A model generated the notes under the pieces. It made no database searches. It saw nothing but the letters and a program-made list of their open reading frames with translations, and was not told the DNA's origin. Position numbers and translations under genes: made by a program. From contig NC_081414.1 in NCBI RefSeq assembly GCF_030272615.1, forward strand, positions 811,555,069 through 811,619,068: 64,000 bases of DNA, read 5' to 3'. The DNA comes from Cryptomeria japonica. Its lineage: Eukaryota > Streptophyta > Pinopsida > Cupressales > Cupressaceae. Each line of letters opens with the position of its first letter. Position 1 is the first letter of the stretch. This document shows, piece after piece, positions 22,285 to 35,538 of this stretch.

Positions 22285-23512
22285 CTCCTTGGTAATTAAA
22301 CCTTGGGAAGCCTTAATTATAATGCTTCATCTAATGGGGATAGTGTGGGTAGGACTAATAGTGGTAAAACTCATGCACTAGAGGGAAAATTTGAATTTGG
22401 AATTTTAAGAACAAAGTTTGTAAAATTGAATAATGGAAAATTCAAGGAAATTTTGATTACACAATTTGAATTTTGTTGAAAGCAAAAATGACACAATTTC
22501 CAAAATAATTTAAGAAATTGAGCTTTAAAATTAGGGCCAATGGAATACCACTTAATTTCAAAATTAAATTTGTCAAAATTTGAATTTTTAAAATCAGGGC
22601 GGATTATAATTAACTATTTAATTTCAAATTTTCCCTTGAAAGTTGTGATATTGAAATTAGGAAATGTTTTTTATTTTAGAGAGAGTAAAATTTCAGAAAA
22701 TCAGCCAATTTTCTGGATTTAAGTAATTAAATACAGTCATAAAAGTCTCCCAAAATTTCAGGAAAAAGCCAGGGACCATGTTGAAAGTGCACATGGTCCT
22801 CCCAAATTTTTCAGAAATTTTTAGGGATGAAAGTTACGATGGTTTTAAAGATAACCCCCCAAAATTGGTTGATTATATGAAGTTTAGATAGGCAAAATTA
22901 AGGTTTGAATGTGAAAATAGGACCCTATTAGGGTTTTGAAAAAGACAAGAAATTGAATTGCAAATGTGAAAAAGGTAAAACCTAATGGATAAGGCCACCT
23001 TAAATAATGTTTAGAAAACTGAAATTGATTGAAATTTGTACAAAATCCAATTAATTTTGAAAATTAGGGTTTTAGGACCTAACCACTGAATTTTAAAATT
23101 TTCAATTTTGGAAAAGGGAGACAAATTGAAAATTGGAATTTTAAACAAGAAGAAAAATCTGAAAACAGTCCTAAATCTGAAAATTAAATGTGAGTTAAAT
23201 TTTTGCACAAGTTCAAGTTGATTTTTTAAAATTATGGTTTTGACAACTAAGAACTTAATTTTGTAAATTTGAATTTGCAATTTGAACAAGACAATGATGA
23301 AATTGAATTTTTTAAGAAAATAATTTTTGAGATCTAAAACAATAGATAGCAATTTTTTACAAGACACAAGTTCAATTCCAATTTTTTGAAAACTAGGGTT
23401 TTGATTGAATTAACCACAAGGTTTTGTAAATTTGAAGGAAAAATAAACTTGTAAATGAAAATTAAGCAATGATTTGTAATCTCAAGCATGTAAGACATCA
23501 GGTTCACCAAAA
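22285..23512 (-). other. Gypsy E leader between primer site and gag
   Basis: AT-rich, low-complexity sequence with many AATTTT/AAAATT and TAGGGTTTT words. There is no gene. The minus strand just inside the LTR reads TTTTGGTGAACCTGATG, which is where the primer-binding site should be; the priming tRNA is not identified. Confidence 0.6.
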
Positions 23513-24609
23513 TGTAATGGTGGTGAAAGAGGGTGATGAAGAAATCAAGAGGAAATTTTTTTTGTCCTCCAGAGAAGGAGTGAAAGTTTCACAAAAGATT
23601 CTTCTTAACCTTTTCACACACATTACATTAAAAGAGGGGGGAGAATTCTCTAGATCCAATCTCAATAGGAAGAGATTGAATGCTTAGTGAATTGACAATA
23701 GATTTGGAAAGTAAATGTAACCCCTCTTTTAGAATGTAAAAGGTTGGATTATGCGATTTAAGACTAAGAGTAAAAGAGACAAAGAAATGACTATAACTTG
23801 AGATAGGAATGTGGGATGAAGATGTGCACCTGGAATTGGCAGTAAAATGTCGAGACGAATCTCCCCTACAAATTTGAGTGAAATTTGTTGGGACCATGTT
23901 GAAAGTGCACACGGTCCTCAGAAAAATCCACACACCAAAAACGGTTTTTGTCGCCTCTAAAAGTAGTACTTGCAAGTAAATGTATATGAAAGACTGAAAT
24001 AGAATTCACCTCAAGAAAGAATGCAATTGAAATGTACATAGAGTTGCTTGTGTGAAATCGAATGATGAAAGAGATCTCATCTTCAATGGTTGAATCCTTG
24101 ACTTGAATGCAACACCTAGCCTTGCAAGGAGACTTGCGAATACTCAGATCTTGAAAGGAATGCTTGAATGCTTGATTTCTCTTAGGATCATAATTTCCAA
24201 GTCATGTATGCCTATTGAAGTTATCTTATGCCAATAGGAGAGAGGAATGCATCTTATATATTCATCAATTAGGGTTAACTGACTGATTTCTTTGTCATGG
24301 GCCGACATAGGGAAAATTTTCCCACTTTCCAAATGCAAAGCCCAATGAAGGATAAATGTAGAGGGGGCCAAAAATAGGGCAAGGACAAGGGTGCCAAACC
24401 CTTATCATAGGAGGAGAGGGGCACCATGCCCTTTTTATGCCCTTATACAGGACAAAATGTAGGGTTTAGGCAGTGCAGGATGTGAGAAAGTGTAGTTTTT
24501 GGGGATTGAGCAGGTCTCAGGTCTCCAATTAGGCTTAAGGAATTGATTTGCCAACGTGAAGACCCAAATGTGGTTGAAAATTGCAAGGTCACAATTTTAT
24601 GATGCTACA
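23513..24609 (-). repeat. 5' LTR of gypsy E
   Basis: About 1,097 bp with TGTA and TACA ends on the minus strand. It contains a TATATAAG box at 24,260-24,253. Its landmarks align one after another with the 3' LTR at 61,604-62,820 on the plus strand, which supports the boundaries. Confidence 0.75.
24253..24260 (-). promoter_or_regulatory. TATA box in the gypsy E LTR
   Basis: TATATAAG on the minus strand, 349 bp from the LTR start. The same word is at nearly the same distance in the related LTR on the right side of the window. Confidence 0.65.
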
Positions 24610-24779
24610 ACTAGTACTTTTATATATGCTCCTCTCAGCATCAAAAAGTGTAGCTTGGCTCTTGGTGGTAGGTGTCTTGGAGACCGGTTCTTGAGGACTG
24701 AATGTTCTTTATCAATCTCCCAAAATGGACAACCTATGAAATTTTTTTAGGAGAAACAAAAATGGAAAGACATAAAATA

Positions 24780-27700
24780 TTATTCCTCTTCAGATTTGTC
24801 CTCTTCTAGAGAATAGTACTTTTTATGCAATGTGTCTATTTCATCAATTGGCCAAGCAAAATCCTTTAAGCCTTGCAGCTTACTCATTGCCTCTTTTGTT
24901 TTATGAGCTGGCATGGTTCTGGCTTCCAAATTAAATCTATGATACATCAAATTAACTTCCATGATTTTATCAATGATATTATGATATGTATCATTTTGGG
25001 TAGGATCTGTAGCCAATGAATTCAAAATTGCATTGATGGCATCTTGGAATCCTTGCTTCCATATGTCCAAGTCTTTGATTTGTCCTTCGCCTATGAAAAT
25101 AATAGGAATATCCCACTTTTGTAGCCCTTGGAAGTAGTCAATCATACCCATCAATGTCTTCTTCTCCTCTTCTATGTAAGACAACTCTTTAATAAATAAA
25201 TTATAGTTTTTCCAAGTTATCCCCACAATTTGGGGTGGAGAAGCCACATTCTTGACTACCAACATCACTTCCTTTAGAATTTGTTTTTGGTAGGCAAGTA
25301 ATCCTGATAGGTTGAAATAATGAAATAATTTCATCCAACTAGATGAGAAGTTGTGATGTCAAATAATAAGAGGTATGCACCTCATTCAAATTTTTAATAA
25401 CTTTATTAGAAATCTTGAAAATTAAAGATTTTCTAATTTTAAAATATTTCTTTTGAGCCTCATCTTTAACATTTTGTAATTATTTATTTTACTCTCTCCA
25501 ACTCTTCAGGACTTATACCTCCTAAAGTTTCTATAGTCGATTTATTTATTTTGTTCTCCAATGCAATATTTTCAATGAACAAATTATTATGGCTTGCATT
25601 GAGAGCCACATGCATGTCCTTAAGCTTGGATGTTTTTGCTCTAGGTCTTCCACAACTAGTTCATAAAACTAGACTGTATGGGATTTTATAGCCATACCTT
25701 CAGATGCAGTAGTGTCTTCCAATGTCCTAACTATAGCATCCCCTATTTTTTGTTGTCCACCTTGCAAGACTACAATCTTCTGAATGTTTGGGGCCTTAGC
25801 CCATAAAGAAAATGGATTAAAACTTATACTAACCCCTAACCCATGTTCTCAAAATTCTCTAGCAAAATAGGGGTCATTTTTCCTTATGATTTTGTCTAAT
25901 AAGAAGATTTTTTCAAAATCTCAGCTAGGTACCAAAAGCATGCCACTATTTCCTACCATTTCCCTGCCTTCCTCATGGGTGCATTGGAAGTTATTTCTAT
26001 CAAAATCTACGATCTTATCCTCAAATAAGTTAATCAATTTCTCCCTATGACAAAAAAACTTGAACTCAAGAATATTAAAAAAATTGTCATCAGCCATGAA
26101 ATTCTTAGAGGCAATAATCCTCTCATCATGAACTTCCTCCTTTGACATTATTCTTGGGATTATGGCCCTATTCATATCATTTAGGACCTCAATAGCTTTA
26201 TCTTGATGGAAAGTATCTCACAAGGGAGAAGGTGGTGGCACATCAGTAGCAAAATCCTCCTGCATATCTATAAAGTCAGATATCTTTTCTTTTCCCCTTT
26301 CAATTCTTATAATTTCTTCAACTATAGATTGCCCCTTCCTTTTCACTTTGTTGAGAGGTCCTTGGAGGCAACTCCTCAATCAAAATTTTACTTCCCTTCA
26401 TTTTGTAATCTTTTGGACAAGTATGAACTAACCTCTCTTCAAATTTCATTCCCTTCTGCATGGCATCTTTTCTAGCCATCTCAGCTTTTATAATCTCATC
26501 AGCCTTTCTAATCATGAAAGACATTCTAGCAAAATCATTCTGAAAGTTTCTACAAAATTCTTCAAAATTGGGATCCTCCCCCTTCCTTTACCTCTCCAAT
26601 TTCTTCAAAAGTTCCCACTTTTTCCTTCTTTGGGCCACATCAGTGGGGAAATCATTTCAGATCAGATCTTCCTTTTCATCAAATGAGTGGAAGAAACCCT
26701 TTTATTTCAACTTGTTTATTCTTAAATAATTTATGCACCCATAAGGGTCAAAATGCCTAGCTTGGGTAACATTCAACTTGTAGTTTCTCACCAAAAAGTC
26801 TTGTACATTTTCCAGTACATCACAACCTATAGTGAATTCTTCAAAAACTGTTACTCTAGGGAGGAGTTTCCCTTTCTTGTCTGTCTTAATCTAGTCCCTC
26901 TCCATCCACATCAATTTTGAAATAAATTCAATAAATGCCATCCTTAGGGAGACAAAAATTGGCAAGACATGAGGTGCTTGATCACACCCATACACTCTAA
27001 TAATAGTGTAGTTGCCATAGAAAAAGAAATCCCCAAAATTATGGGTGAAGGCCCCCTCAGGATAAATTAGTCATTCAGCCTTGCAACTTCTTATCCTCAA
27101 AATTTTTATAATGCTCTTGGGCAGCCTTGGCAACAAAACTCCAAGCCTTGACAAAACCTTCATAACAAAATGATCAAAGAATATGCAATAATCTCCATAC
27201 CTAGACCCTTTATGCTAGGCCTAGCTCCATCTTTGCACTGCCCATTCATAACTAGTATGTGGATCATTGACCCTTATTTTTAATTCAGCATTGCAATAGG
27301 CCCTATTCTGGAATAGAATTAAATGACATAATAATGAGTAGTGCCTAAAATTCATATTGTCATCCTTCCTTGCTTCCCTTTTCAATCCCTCATGGATTTT
27401 GTCCTGTATTATGGTAGAAAAATAATACAATTCATTCATGGAAGGGTGTTGGATATTTATAGCCAACATCATAAAATCAATGGGCATTTGTGTTAATCCA
27501 CAATCTACCCCAAGTATATAGCCTAAGGAAAAGTATGTCTTATTCAAGTATGGCTCAAAATATTCCAATTTGAAAGGCTCCTTCTCCCATGGTAAAACAT
27601 AATTTTTGGAGTTCTTCAAGAGCTTTCTCATGAAAGGGGGAATGATATCCTTTTTGTATATGTCCCTATTGTATTAGTAGTCTCTTTGCAAGCTATCCCT

Positions 27701-28761
27701 ATTAATACCTCTTGGGGAAGACCCATCTAAACCAAAGCATTCTACAATTGCTTTGTGATAAATATCAACTAAGATAAATCTATCGGCAGTCCTTACTATT
27801 AAACTTGGTGGGTCATATGGTTTGGTCAATTCTTTTATCAACATTGGTTCAACAAATACATTAGGTACTACCAGCTTCCCAAACTCAAATTCTAGGGGTT
27901 GGGCACTAGGACAGGCTTGTCTTTTTTCCCATAAAAATAATAGAAGATGTCCCACCCCCTCTCCTTTGTGTGGGCATCCCTACACCCGACCTCCTTGTTG
28001 TTGAATACAACTCTAAAGTTGTCCTGTATTGTTAAGCCCCCAACTAGCTCAACAAGATCTTGGTGCAAGCTCCTGGTTTTCCTTGTTGGTCTTTATGCAG
28101 ACTCTTCCAACTTATGTTCTACCTCCTATTGCAATTCTTTAGGAGTCATGGCTAGAGAAAGAGGGGTGGTAGGCTTTGTGGGTGGCTCTATTTGAGTATA
28201 TGATTCTCCCTTAGAGGGCTGCTTAGGCTGCTTAACAACTTTAGGAGGTGGTTTCTTTGTAGTAGCATCTTCCTTGATTTGTTCCCTAAAGATTTCCTCT
28301 TGAGGACTCGACTCTTGTGCAATTTGGGTTTTTGTGGTAGAAAGACTAGTTGCAGCAGGGACATTTTCCTTAGTAGGAGGGATTTCAACAAAGGATGCCT
28401 CTGCAAAGGTCTTTTGAGCAACCCTCCTCCTATTTTGGGTTGGCTTTCTAGATTTGGGAGCAGGAGTAGGCTCATCAAAAGACTCACTATCTAATATTAT
28501 AACATTAGCCTTTCAGGATACTCTTCTCTTTTTGGCTTTGGTGGCCTTTTCTTTTGGAGGGGAGCTAGCTTCATCCTCCATGGATGATTGTAGGATGAGT
28601 TTGGGGTTTGGTTCTATATTAGGAACATTTGATATCACTGGAATAGGTGCAATTATGTCAATAGGTACAACATGGGTCATCTCTGGCATTCCAGAGCTAT
28701 TTCATGTCTTAGGGTCATTTTCGACAGTGGGGATGGTAGAATCCTTAGCAGGGGAGGCCAT
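24780..28761 (-). pseudogene. Large broken ORF of unknown function (about 1,300 codons)
   Basis: Coding-like sequence on the minus strand from MASPAKDSTIP (28,761) to a Glu/Ser-rich end (24,780). The N-terminal quarter is disordered-looking (Pro, Lys, Ser, Thr) with basic patches such as KEKATKAKKRR. A globular-looking centre (about 27,960-26,300) contains FGLDGSSPRGI and PIDFMMLAINIQHPS. A helical, charged C-terminal part follows (25,334-24,780). I recognise no reverse transcriptase, integrase or transposase. It is broken in many places (about ten). The overall look, disordered start then long unknown globular part, resembles extra ORFs carried by plant LTR elements, but no LTR pair was found, so its class is open. 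Confidence 0.5.
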
Positions 28762-29229
28762 TTTGAAGTTTTAAAACAAAGAAGGCTTTATAATTCAAAT
28801 TCAAATACAAAACCTATAGATTCTAGGGAACACATAGAGACTTTGTGTACACACACACTAAAACAACCTAATCAATGTAGAAGGATGGAGAAGCAATTCA
28901 CTTACTGGTTTCTACTTAGTTGAAAACACTTGAGGATGCACTGGTTCATCATAATTCTCTCTTATTCTTCACTCTACAAATGCTCTAAATTTTCTTAGAT
29001 GCAAGGTGGAATAATACCACAAAATTCCTCTTTTATGCCATCACTATTAATTCATTTGTACTGAGAAAAGTTGGTTGTTGGCGCTAAATTAAATTTCACC
29101 TATTGGTATGGAAAGGAACGATCGAGATTGAGATCATCTCTTGATGCCCTTTGACTGATGACATGGAATTCTTCATATGGCATCATCAACCACCTTTATT
29201 TTATGTCACCTTGGCCACTCTAACTATCT
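28762..29229 (-). promoter_or_regulatory. Leader and likely core promoter of the large unknown ORF
   Basis: On the minus strand GGCATAAAAGAGG (29,040-29,028) is a fair TATA box about 270 bp before the start codon at 28,761. No gene lies in between. The promoter role is inferred from position. Confidence 0.4.
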
Positions 29230-30000
29230 AAGCCATGTGGGATAGCATTAGCCTTGAAACCTCCATGTTTAGTTATCCTGCGCAACCGTTCATAGTCTTC
29301 TTTATCCCCACGTGATATGATTTCTTTGTATATTCTTTTTTTCTTATCCTACACCATTCGGGAACACCCCTTTCATCATCATGGGATAAGCCCTTACTAT
29401 TTTGCTTCTATCAGCTTTTATTCTTCCTTATCTTGCGTCGCAATATTTGACCTTGTTTTCCTTTGTGGGATAAGGATTTGGGCATACCCACAAGGTAATT
29501 CCCTTATCCCACACTGCTCATAACCTTTTGTCCATTATCTTCTTGAGAATGCTTCCCCCTGATGCATTTATCCACATGGGATATTATTTATGTATCAATA
29601 ATTCTTATCCCACAACCTATTTTGTATCCCTGTGGGAATGTGCGCGATAAGAAATATTCTTTTCTTTGCTTACAATATTATCCCATGAGCCTTTTTGAAC
29701 TAGCATGAAACCTCATGGGATAAGAATTTCTTTAGTCTTTTTTGATCAATCTTATCACGTGCTGCTAATTTGCATATTGAAGAACAACATGGGATAAGCC
29801 TCTCCTTGTTCTTTGAACTTTTTCTTATCCTACAGTGCCTTTTCCAAGCTTCAAATGTGTTGCGAGATAAAATTTCCCTTTCTTTGATGCCTTCAGCTTA
29901 TCCCATGTGAGCAAGACCCACTATAATTTTACTCACTGGATAACATTCACTCATACATCCTTATGATCTACTTATCCTACACAAATGGGATATTAAGGCC
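29230..30000. repeat. Array of about 18 GGGATAAG / CTTATCCC motifs
   Basis: The word ATGGGATAAG or its reverse complement, with one- or two-base variants, recurs about every 40 bp in both orientations. Clear copies are near 29,342, 29,381, 29,466, 29,495, 29,609, 29,671, 29,714, 29,790, 29,823, 29,901 and 29,972, with weaker ones between. The sequence between copies is not repeated, so this is not a simple tandem satellite. GATAAG is the core of the plant I-box. It lies upstream of the large unknown ORF. Confidence 0.75.
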
Positions 30001-30339
30001 AACACTTAAGTGAATAATTTAAGAACGTGGGAACTTATGATGGCTAAAGTAATCATGCAATGGGGCCTTCCTAGGGAAATTTATGACTAAGATTTAGTCT
30101 CATTCGATGGACTGGAAGTACCCACAAATAGGTATTTGTCAGATTTGTCTTCCTCGATTGAGGGAAATTCAAGAAGAGAAGAGGAAAGTGAGACATGTAG
30201 TTGGTCTAAAAGAGGGAGATCAACTAGAAGTCTTCCTCTCAGTGTCTTTGGGACTAACCTAGTATCTAACAATTGGTATCAAAGCCTAGTCCTCTATTTG
30301 CAAAAGCCTAACAACTTGAGGAAGATTCTGAAATCAGTA

Positions 30340-31320
30340 CTGATGAAAAGTTTAAGACAACAGTTGGAAGGAGCTCTTGAAGATTTTGATGTAGAAAAAT
30401 TGAAGAATATCAAACTGGAAGATGAACTTAGAACTACTCAGGAATTCATCCAAGCACTTCAAGAAAACCTGGTGATAGCAAAGAATAAGAGAAAAGAATT
30501 ACATATACAATTGCCAAATTAAGATGATGAAGAAAAGGAAACTCTCAGAGATATTGCAAAGAAACTAAGACAAGAGAGCAGTAACATGAAGAATGAGATG
30601 CAAAATGTAACCATGGGATTATGCAAGGATATTGAAGATAGAAAGAGGAATGAAGAAGATTTGACCAGAAGAAAATGAAAGACCAGATGAATCTCTAAGG
30701 CTTAGTTATAAAAATGATATGCTTAAAACATATTTGATTCACATGCAACATGACAAAGAGGAACTTATGAGACAAGTTAGCACTAAGTGAATACAAAGAC
30801 AAATTCAAGAAGAGTTCAGATAAGCTTGATGATATGCTGAAAAGTCATAAACCTGATGGAGAAAAAGTTGGACTTGGATTTGAACATGGAGAAAGTTCTG
30901 GGACTGCAAACAATTACGATCACAACAAACTGGTAAGGCAACCTAATGCTTATAAATTCAATGGAAAATGATTTAATTGCAACAAATTTGGTCATAGAGA
31001 AAATCAATGCAAATTTAGGAATAATCAAAATACAAACTGATCCACCAGTCAATGTTCCAAATGCAATAAAAATGGTCATAACTCGGACAATTGCAGAATG
31101 AATGTGAAATGCTATGTTTGTGGTAGATTTGGACATTTATCTAATCAATGCAGAAATCAAACCGGTCAAGGTTATGGAAAAGCTATTTAGAGAAACAATG
31201 TAACTTGTTATGCATGCAAAATTTTGTAGAAGCAAGAGTGTACCAATGAAAAATAAAGGATCTAATGAAAAAGGCAAAGAAAAGGTAAACAAAATTAAGA
31301 AAGAATTCACTAAATAATGG
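30340..31320 (+). pseudogene. Gag-like gene of element A (coiled coil and CCHC knuckles)
   Basis: Plus-strand counterpart of the better preserved copy in element B (40,478-39,462). A long Lys/Glu/Leu-rich coiled-coil half is followed by several CCHC zinc-knuckle regions (about 30,970-31,230), for example CSKCNKNGHNSDNC and CYVCGRFGHLSNQC. It is broken in several places. An RNA-binding packaging role is inferred from the zinc knuckles and the position after the primer site. Confidence 0.75.
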
Positions 31321-31719
31321 ATCAGGAAGAGAGATCAGAGGAATGATGAATCTATCTCTGGATTGGCAGAACAGAGTAATCCTGCACCGGCAGGAGATTC
31401 TTCATCTAACTAAGGAATAATCCTTAGGGGTAAGGTAACTAATTGAAGATTATGCATTTACCCTCAATTGGTAGTAAGAAGTCACATTTCTTCTTTACCG
31501 GCACATATGTTGAGTATTCACTTCACCGGCGAAGCATTTAATGTGGTTGTAAGTTAACTCTTTTTGGTTATAAAGTACTTGAATTTCTCATTTCAACTTA
31601 CCAAAGCATTCAAGAATTCAAAGAGTGTAAAAAATGAGCACCAACATTCAGGAAGAAAAGTAGCAAAGGATTTTAAAGGAATCCAAGGTTTTTCAGTTAA
31701 AAGATATTTATCTTACGAC

Positions 31720-34692
31720 GTGGCATCTTCATCTTCTATTCCTGAATTCATTGTAAACCCTACTATTATGGAAAATTTCAAATGTCCTAGACCTGTCTTC
31801 AAAATCATCCCTATGATAGCTAAGTTGGATGACTCCATTGGTGCATTTTCAAAAATTTCAAAGGGAGTCACATTTGCTGAAGACCCTAGGGCATACATTC
31901 ATTGTAACATTGAAAATTTAGGGTTTGAGGATTTAAGGAATCTGTTCATGAATGGTATTACTGACAGCCAGGTTATTGTCAAACCGGAACACAAGATTTT
32001 TGAGGATTTAGGGTTCGTTGACATCCTTCACATGCTTGAATTTTCAAATGAGATTATCTGTTATGTTCTTAGCAGAGTTTTCAAGATAAATAAGGAAGCA
32101 ATTAAGGTTGTTACTAGTTTACATTCTATCAACACTAGGCCTTATAAGAAAAAGAAAATTCCAAACAAAGAAGTTATGATCTTAACCCGAGCTACATTTG
32201 ACAATAGATCACTTAGGGTTAGTGATATAATTGACAACAATGTTAAATATGCAAGTATGGTTATTGGATACAAAGTTGCTCATACTAATAGGTTGAATTC
32301 TATAACAAGTTGTTGCATTCATAGTGCCTATGAGATGATTATGAATAATGCTAAAATTGACATCTGTGAATGGTTGAAAGATGAACTATTGGAAAATTTG
32401 CGCAAGATCAAAGGTGAAAAGAAGGGAACTCTCAAGTTTGGGAACTTGATTGTGTGCTTAATGTTGTATTTCTCAAAGGTGATTCCCAATATTGGATACA
32501 AGGACTTTGCCTATGATATTTCTATTGGAAAATAGATAAAGGAGGCAATTGTTGACATGGGCTCAGATAGTGACAAACTGGTAAAAGAGTACCTCAAGGA
32601 TTTGCAAGAAAAAATGAGGCAAAGGGAAAGGATTCCTCAAAGAATTCTAGACAAATATGAAAAAAAAATATGCTTTGTGATTAAAAGAGATGAAGTATGG
32701 ATGGAGGTAGTTAGACCTAGAACTGTCTAGATAACAGAGATCGGCTATGAGCTGGATTCACACATCTTGGATTCATATGCTAAAATACTCCTAGATTCTC
32801 CATCGGATCCGATAGATGAGATATTTGGTAATGCCAAAACTATAGAGAGTGGTGTTGCTATACAGAAGCAAAGGAAGAAAAGAGAAAAACAAATAAAGGA
32901 TGCTTCTAAGTTTGTAGAAATTGTTAAGAAGGTCTTATTGAAACTAGATCCGATGAAAGGTGTTGTTGAACAAGAAAGAAAATCAGAACAGCAACCGGTA
33001 GCACATATTTCTCCTACAACTACCTCATCCTATTCTGACAGTGGTAAGGCAGCTGAATTCAAAAGGGTGGACAGAAAGAAAAAAAACCCTTACCGGCACC
33101 CACTCCATCTCCAAAGAAAGCAAGAACACTCAGAAAGAAACAACAAGCTGTGAGAGAGCCCAGTGGTCAGAAAAAGTAAGTCACACCAAAGAATAATCAA
33201 CTAGAACAAAAGGAACCAGATAATCTTTCACTGGAAGAATTTGTAAATGAAATTACTTAGGAAGGAAATCTTAGTAATGTTAATAAATTTTATCATTCTT
33301 TTAATGATTTAGATAAGGATACTATTGAGGAAAGTATTATTTTGTATCTAGACATATATAAGAAGGTTCTTATTGAAGTTGTAGATGTTCTTCCTAATGA
33401 TTTATACTTAAGACTTGAAATAAAGAGAATGTCTGTTATGGAGTTAGACAAGAAATTGAAGGTTGAGGCTCTGTTAGTCATTCATCCTATTAATTCAAAG
33501 CAAGAAATAGATGACTTAATATCTGAAGCTAACATGACTATTTTTTTGAGTGGTCATCGACAAGTTAGTCTTATGGTTGGCATAGTTAAAGAGATTGTAG
33601 ATGAAACAACTGACAAATGGGATATATTCTTTGTTGAGAAGGAGAAGAAAGAAGAGAAAGATGGACAAAAAATTGATAAATCATTTACTAAAGTATATCA
33701 GAAGACAGATAAGGGTAAGGGTAAGGTTGGCAATATACCAAATATTATAGTTAAGGACAACTTACCACCAGCGGCTTAGGACACCCCACCGGTATATCAG
33801 AGGCACCGATAGAAAGGGAAAATGAGCCTAGAGAAGATAAGTCAGAGGAAGTAAAAGAAGATGATGTTGATCCCGAGTCATACATTCTATTCACCATGAA
33901 TATTGAAACTCGAGATATCAATATTGTGTTGGATAAGAAAATTGTAGAGGAAAAGAAAGTTGAAGCTACAAATGTTGAGATCTCTGAGTCACCGATCAAC
34001 ACTATTGACAATCATCAGAACATTGGGATACCAACAGAAGCAGAAAAGGAACAAGAACAAAATGTATCTTAACTGGCAGGGAATGAAAATAAGAATGAAA
34101 ACAAGAATGATAATAAGGAAGAAAATGTGGATAAAGAAGAGGTTAAGGATGGAAGCAAGGAAGAAGAAGTGGTTAAGGTATCTGGACATGTATTTGGAGA
34201 AGAGAAGAAAATTATTGCAGGACCTAGCACTTCTCCCAGTACATCAACTGCAGATTACAGACTAACAAATGTCATTGATGTATTATTGGATTCCATTAAG
34301 AAGATAATAGAATTCAATGCCTTAGCATTTAAGGCTATTGATGATTCCTTACCAATTTTGTAGATGACTGCACTGGCATGCAAGGTTGACCATATTATTG
34401 GGTCTATAGGTAAATTGGACACATTGTCCAAATTCATTTCTTCTAATATTCAAATTGTAGATAAGATAAATGAGGAGACCATTTAGGAAAGGGTAAATAA
34501 GGAGAAAGACAAATTCTTTGTGAAAACAATAAAGGATTGTACAGGATAGATTGATTTTTTGTTACCGACACAATTTCCACCATTGTGGAATACAAGGAAT
34601 TATATAGGGAAGCATGTAAACCACACCATTTAATAGAAGATATTGATAAGCAAATAAAGAAGACACAGAAAGAAATTGATGACATTGTTGAC
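31720..34692 (+). pseudogene. Extra ORF of element A, part before the B insertion
   Basis: Similar throughout to the extra ORF of element B (39,063-35,926). Shared landmarks are KCPRPxFKII, DDSIGAFSKI, EDPRAYIHCNIE, the Lys-rich linker, HRQVSLMVG and the C-terminal helical region ending EYKELYREACKPHHL. The protein family is unknown to me: a globular N-terminal half of about 330 residues, a disordered Lys/Pro/Ser middle and a coiled-coil-like C-terminal part. Element B interrupts it at 34,697; the rest continues at 41,390. Several breaks are present. Confidence 0.7.
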
Positions 34693-34697
34693 AATAT
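34693..34697. other. Target-site duplication of element B, left copy
   Basis: AATAT immediately before the LTR start TGTTAG at 34,698. The same five bases follow the other LTR at 41,385-41,389. A 5-bp duplication is usual for LTR retrotransposons, and the pair proves that both LTRs belong to one insertion. Confidence 0.85.
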
Positions 34698-35538
34698 TGT
34701 TAGGAGTAATGATAGTCCCAAAGATACTGAGAGGGGGGGGGGGGTGAATCAGTATCTAACTGGTTAGCAGAATATTTAACCTTATTAAGAACTTTGCATC
34801 CCAAAACAATGTACTGTTAAATAAGAAATAATGAAGCAAATAAGAATAATAGAGACGGCATAGAGAACACACCATAACACAAGATATTTAACGAGGAAAC
34901 CCGACGTGGGAAAAAACTCAGTGGGATTTATGACCCACAATATTCACTCATTGGCCAACGAATAAATATTATTTACAATGAGGGGTTGCACATCTAGGAA
35001 GGCCAACTACCTAGAGCTCACTGCTCAATAAGAGTCACACTGACTACAAAAGTGGATTATGAAATCCAATACAATGTATAGCTTCAAATCAACATCAACT
35101 ATGCGAGGTTCAGTACCGGTTTAAGCTCATTCTATAACCAAAACCTTATACAAAATTTTCCTTATGCATTCTCATATAACATCCTTCCTTTTCCTTATTT
35201 TCTTACTCTCTCATTCATTCATCTATTCCTCCATTCCATTATTCATTACAAAATGACTTACAAGATCTCATACATATATGAGTCTATTACAATGTACCAT
35301 GTTGGCTTTACAAAAGATAATTACATTAAAATACAATAACAAAAGTTTATTCCCTATCGGTTGGGGTGCCAGTATGTATTGTTGTCGGTGTTGGTGAACT
35401 CCCTGTCGGTGTATTTAGATGTCTATTTGTTAGTGTCAGTAACTGTCTATGGCTTACAAGATGAATTCCAGAAGGTTGCCAGATGGTTTCCATCAATGAC
35501 AACATCAACTATTCTCATAAGAGTGTAGAATGGCAACA
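34698..35538 (-). repeat. 3' LTR of element B
   Basis: 841 bp. It carries the GAGAGGGGGG...GTGAATCAGTATC signature near its 3' terminus and the GAGGAAACCC block. Its 5' terminus is TGTTGCCATT on the minus strand, next to the purine tract. Confidence 0.85.

Larger units (their letters stand above)
20877..24609 (-). mobile_element. Ty3/gypsy element E, 5' part
   Basis: Minus strand: 5' LTR 24,609-23,513, leader 23,512-22,285, gag from 22,284 to 20,877, where copia element C cuts in. The remainder, if it survives, would lie left of the window. It belongs to the same family as the truncated gypsy at 58,890-62,820: the LTR starts align (TGTARYRTC, then TAAAATTG and CATTTGGGTCTTCAC), and the TATA boxes lie 349 and 341 bp from the LTR start. 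It is a broken fossil. Confidence 0.8.
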
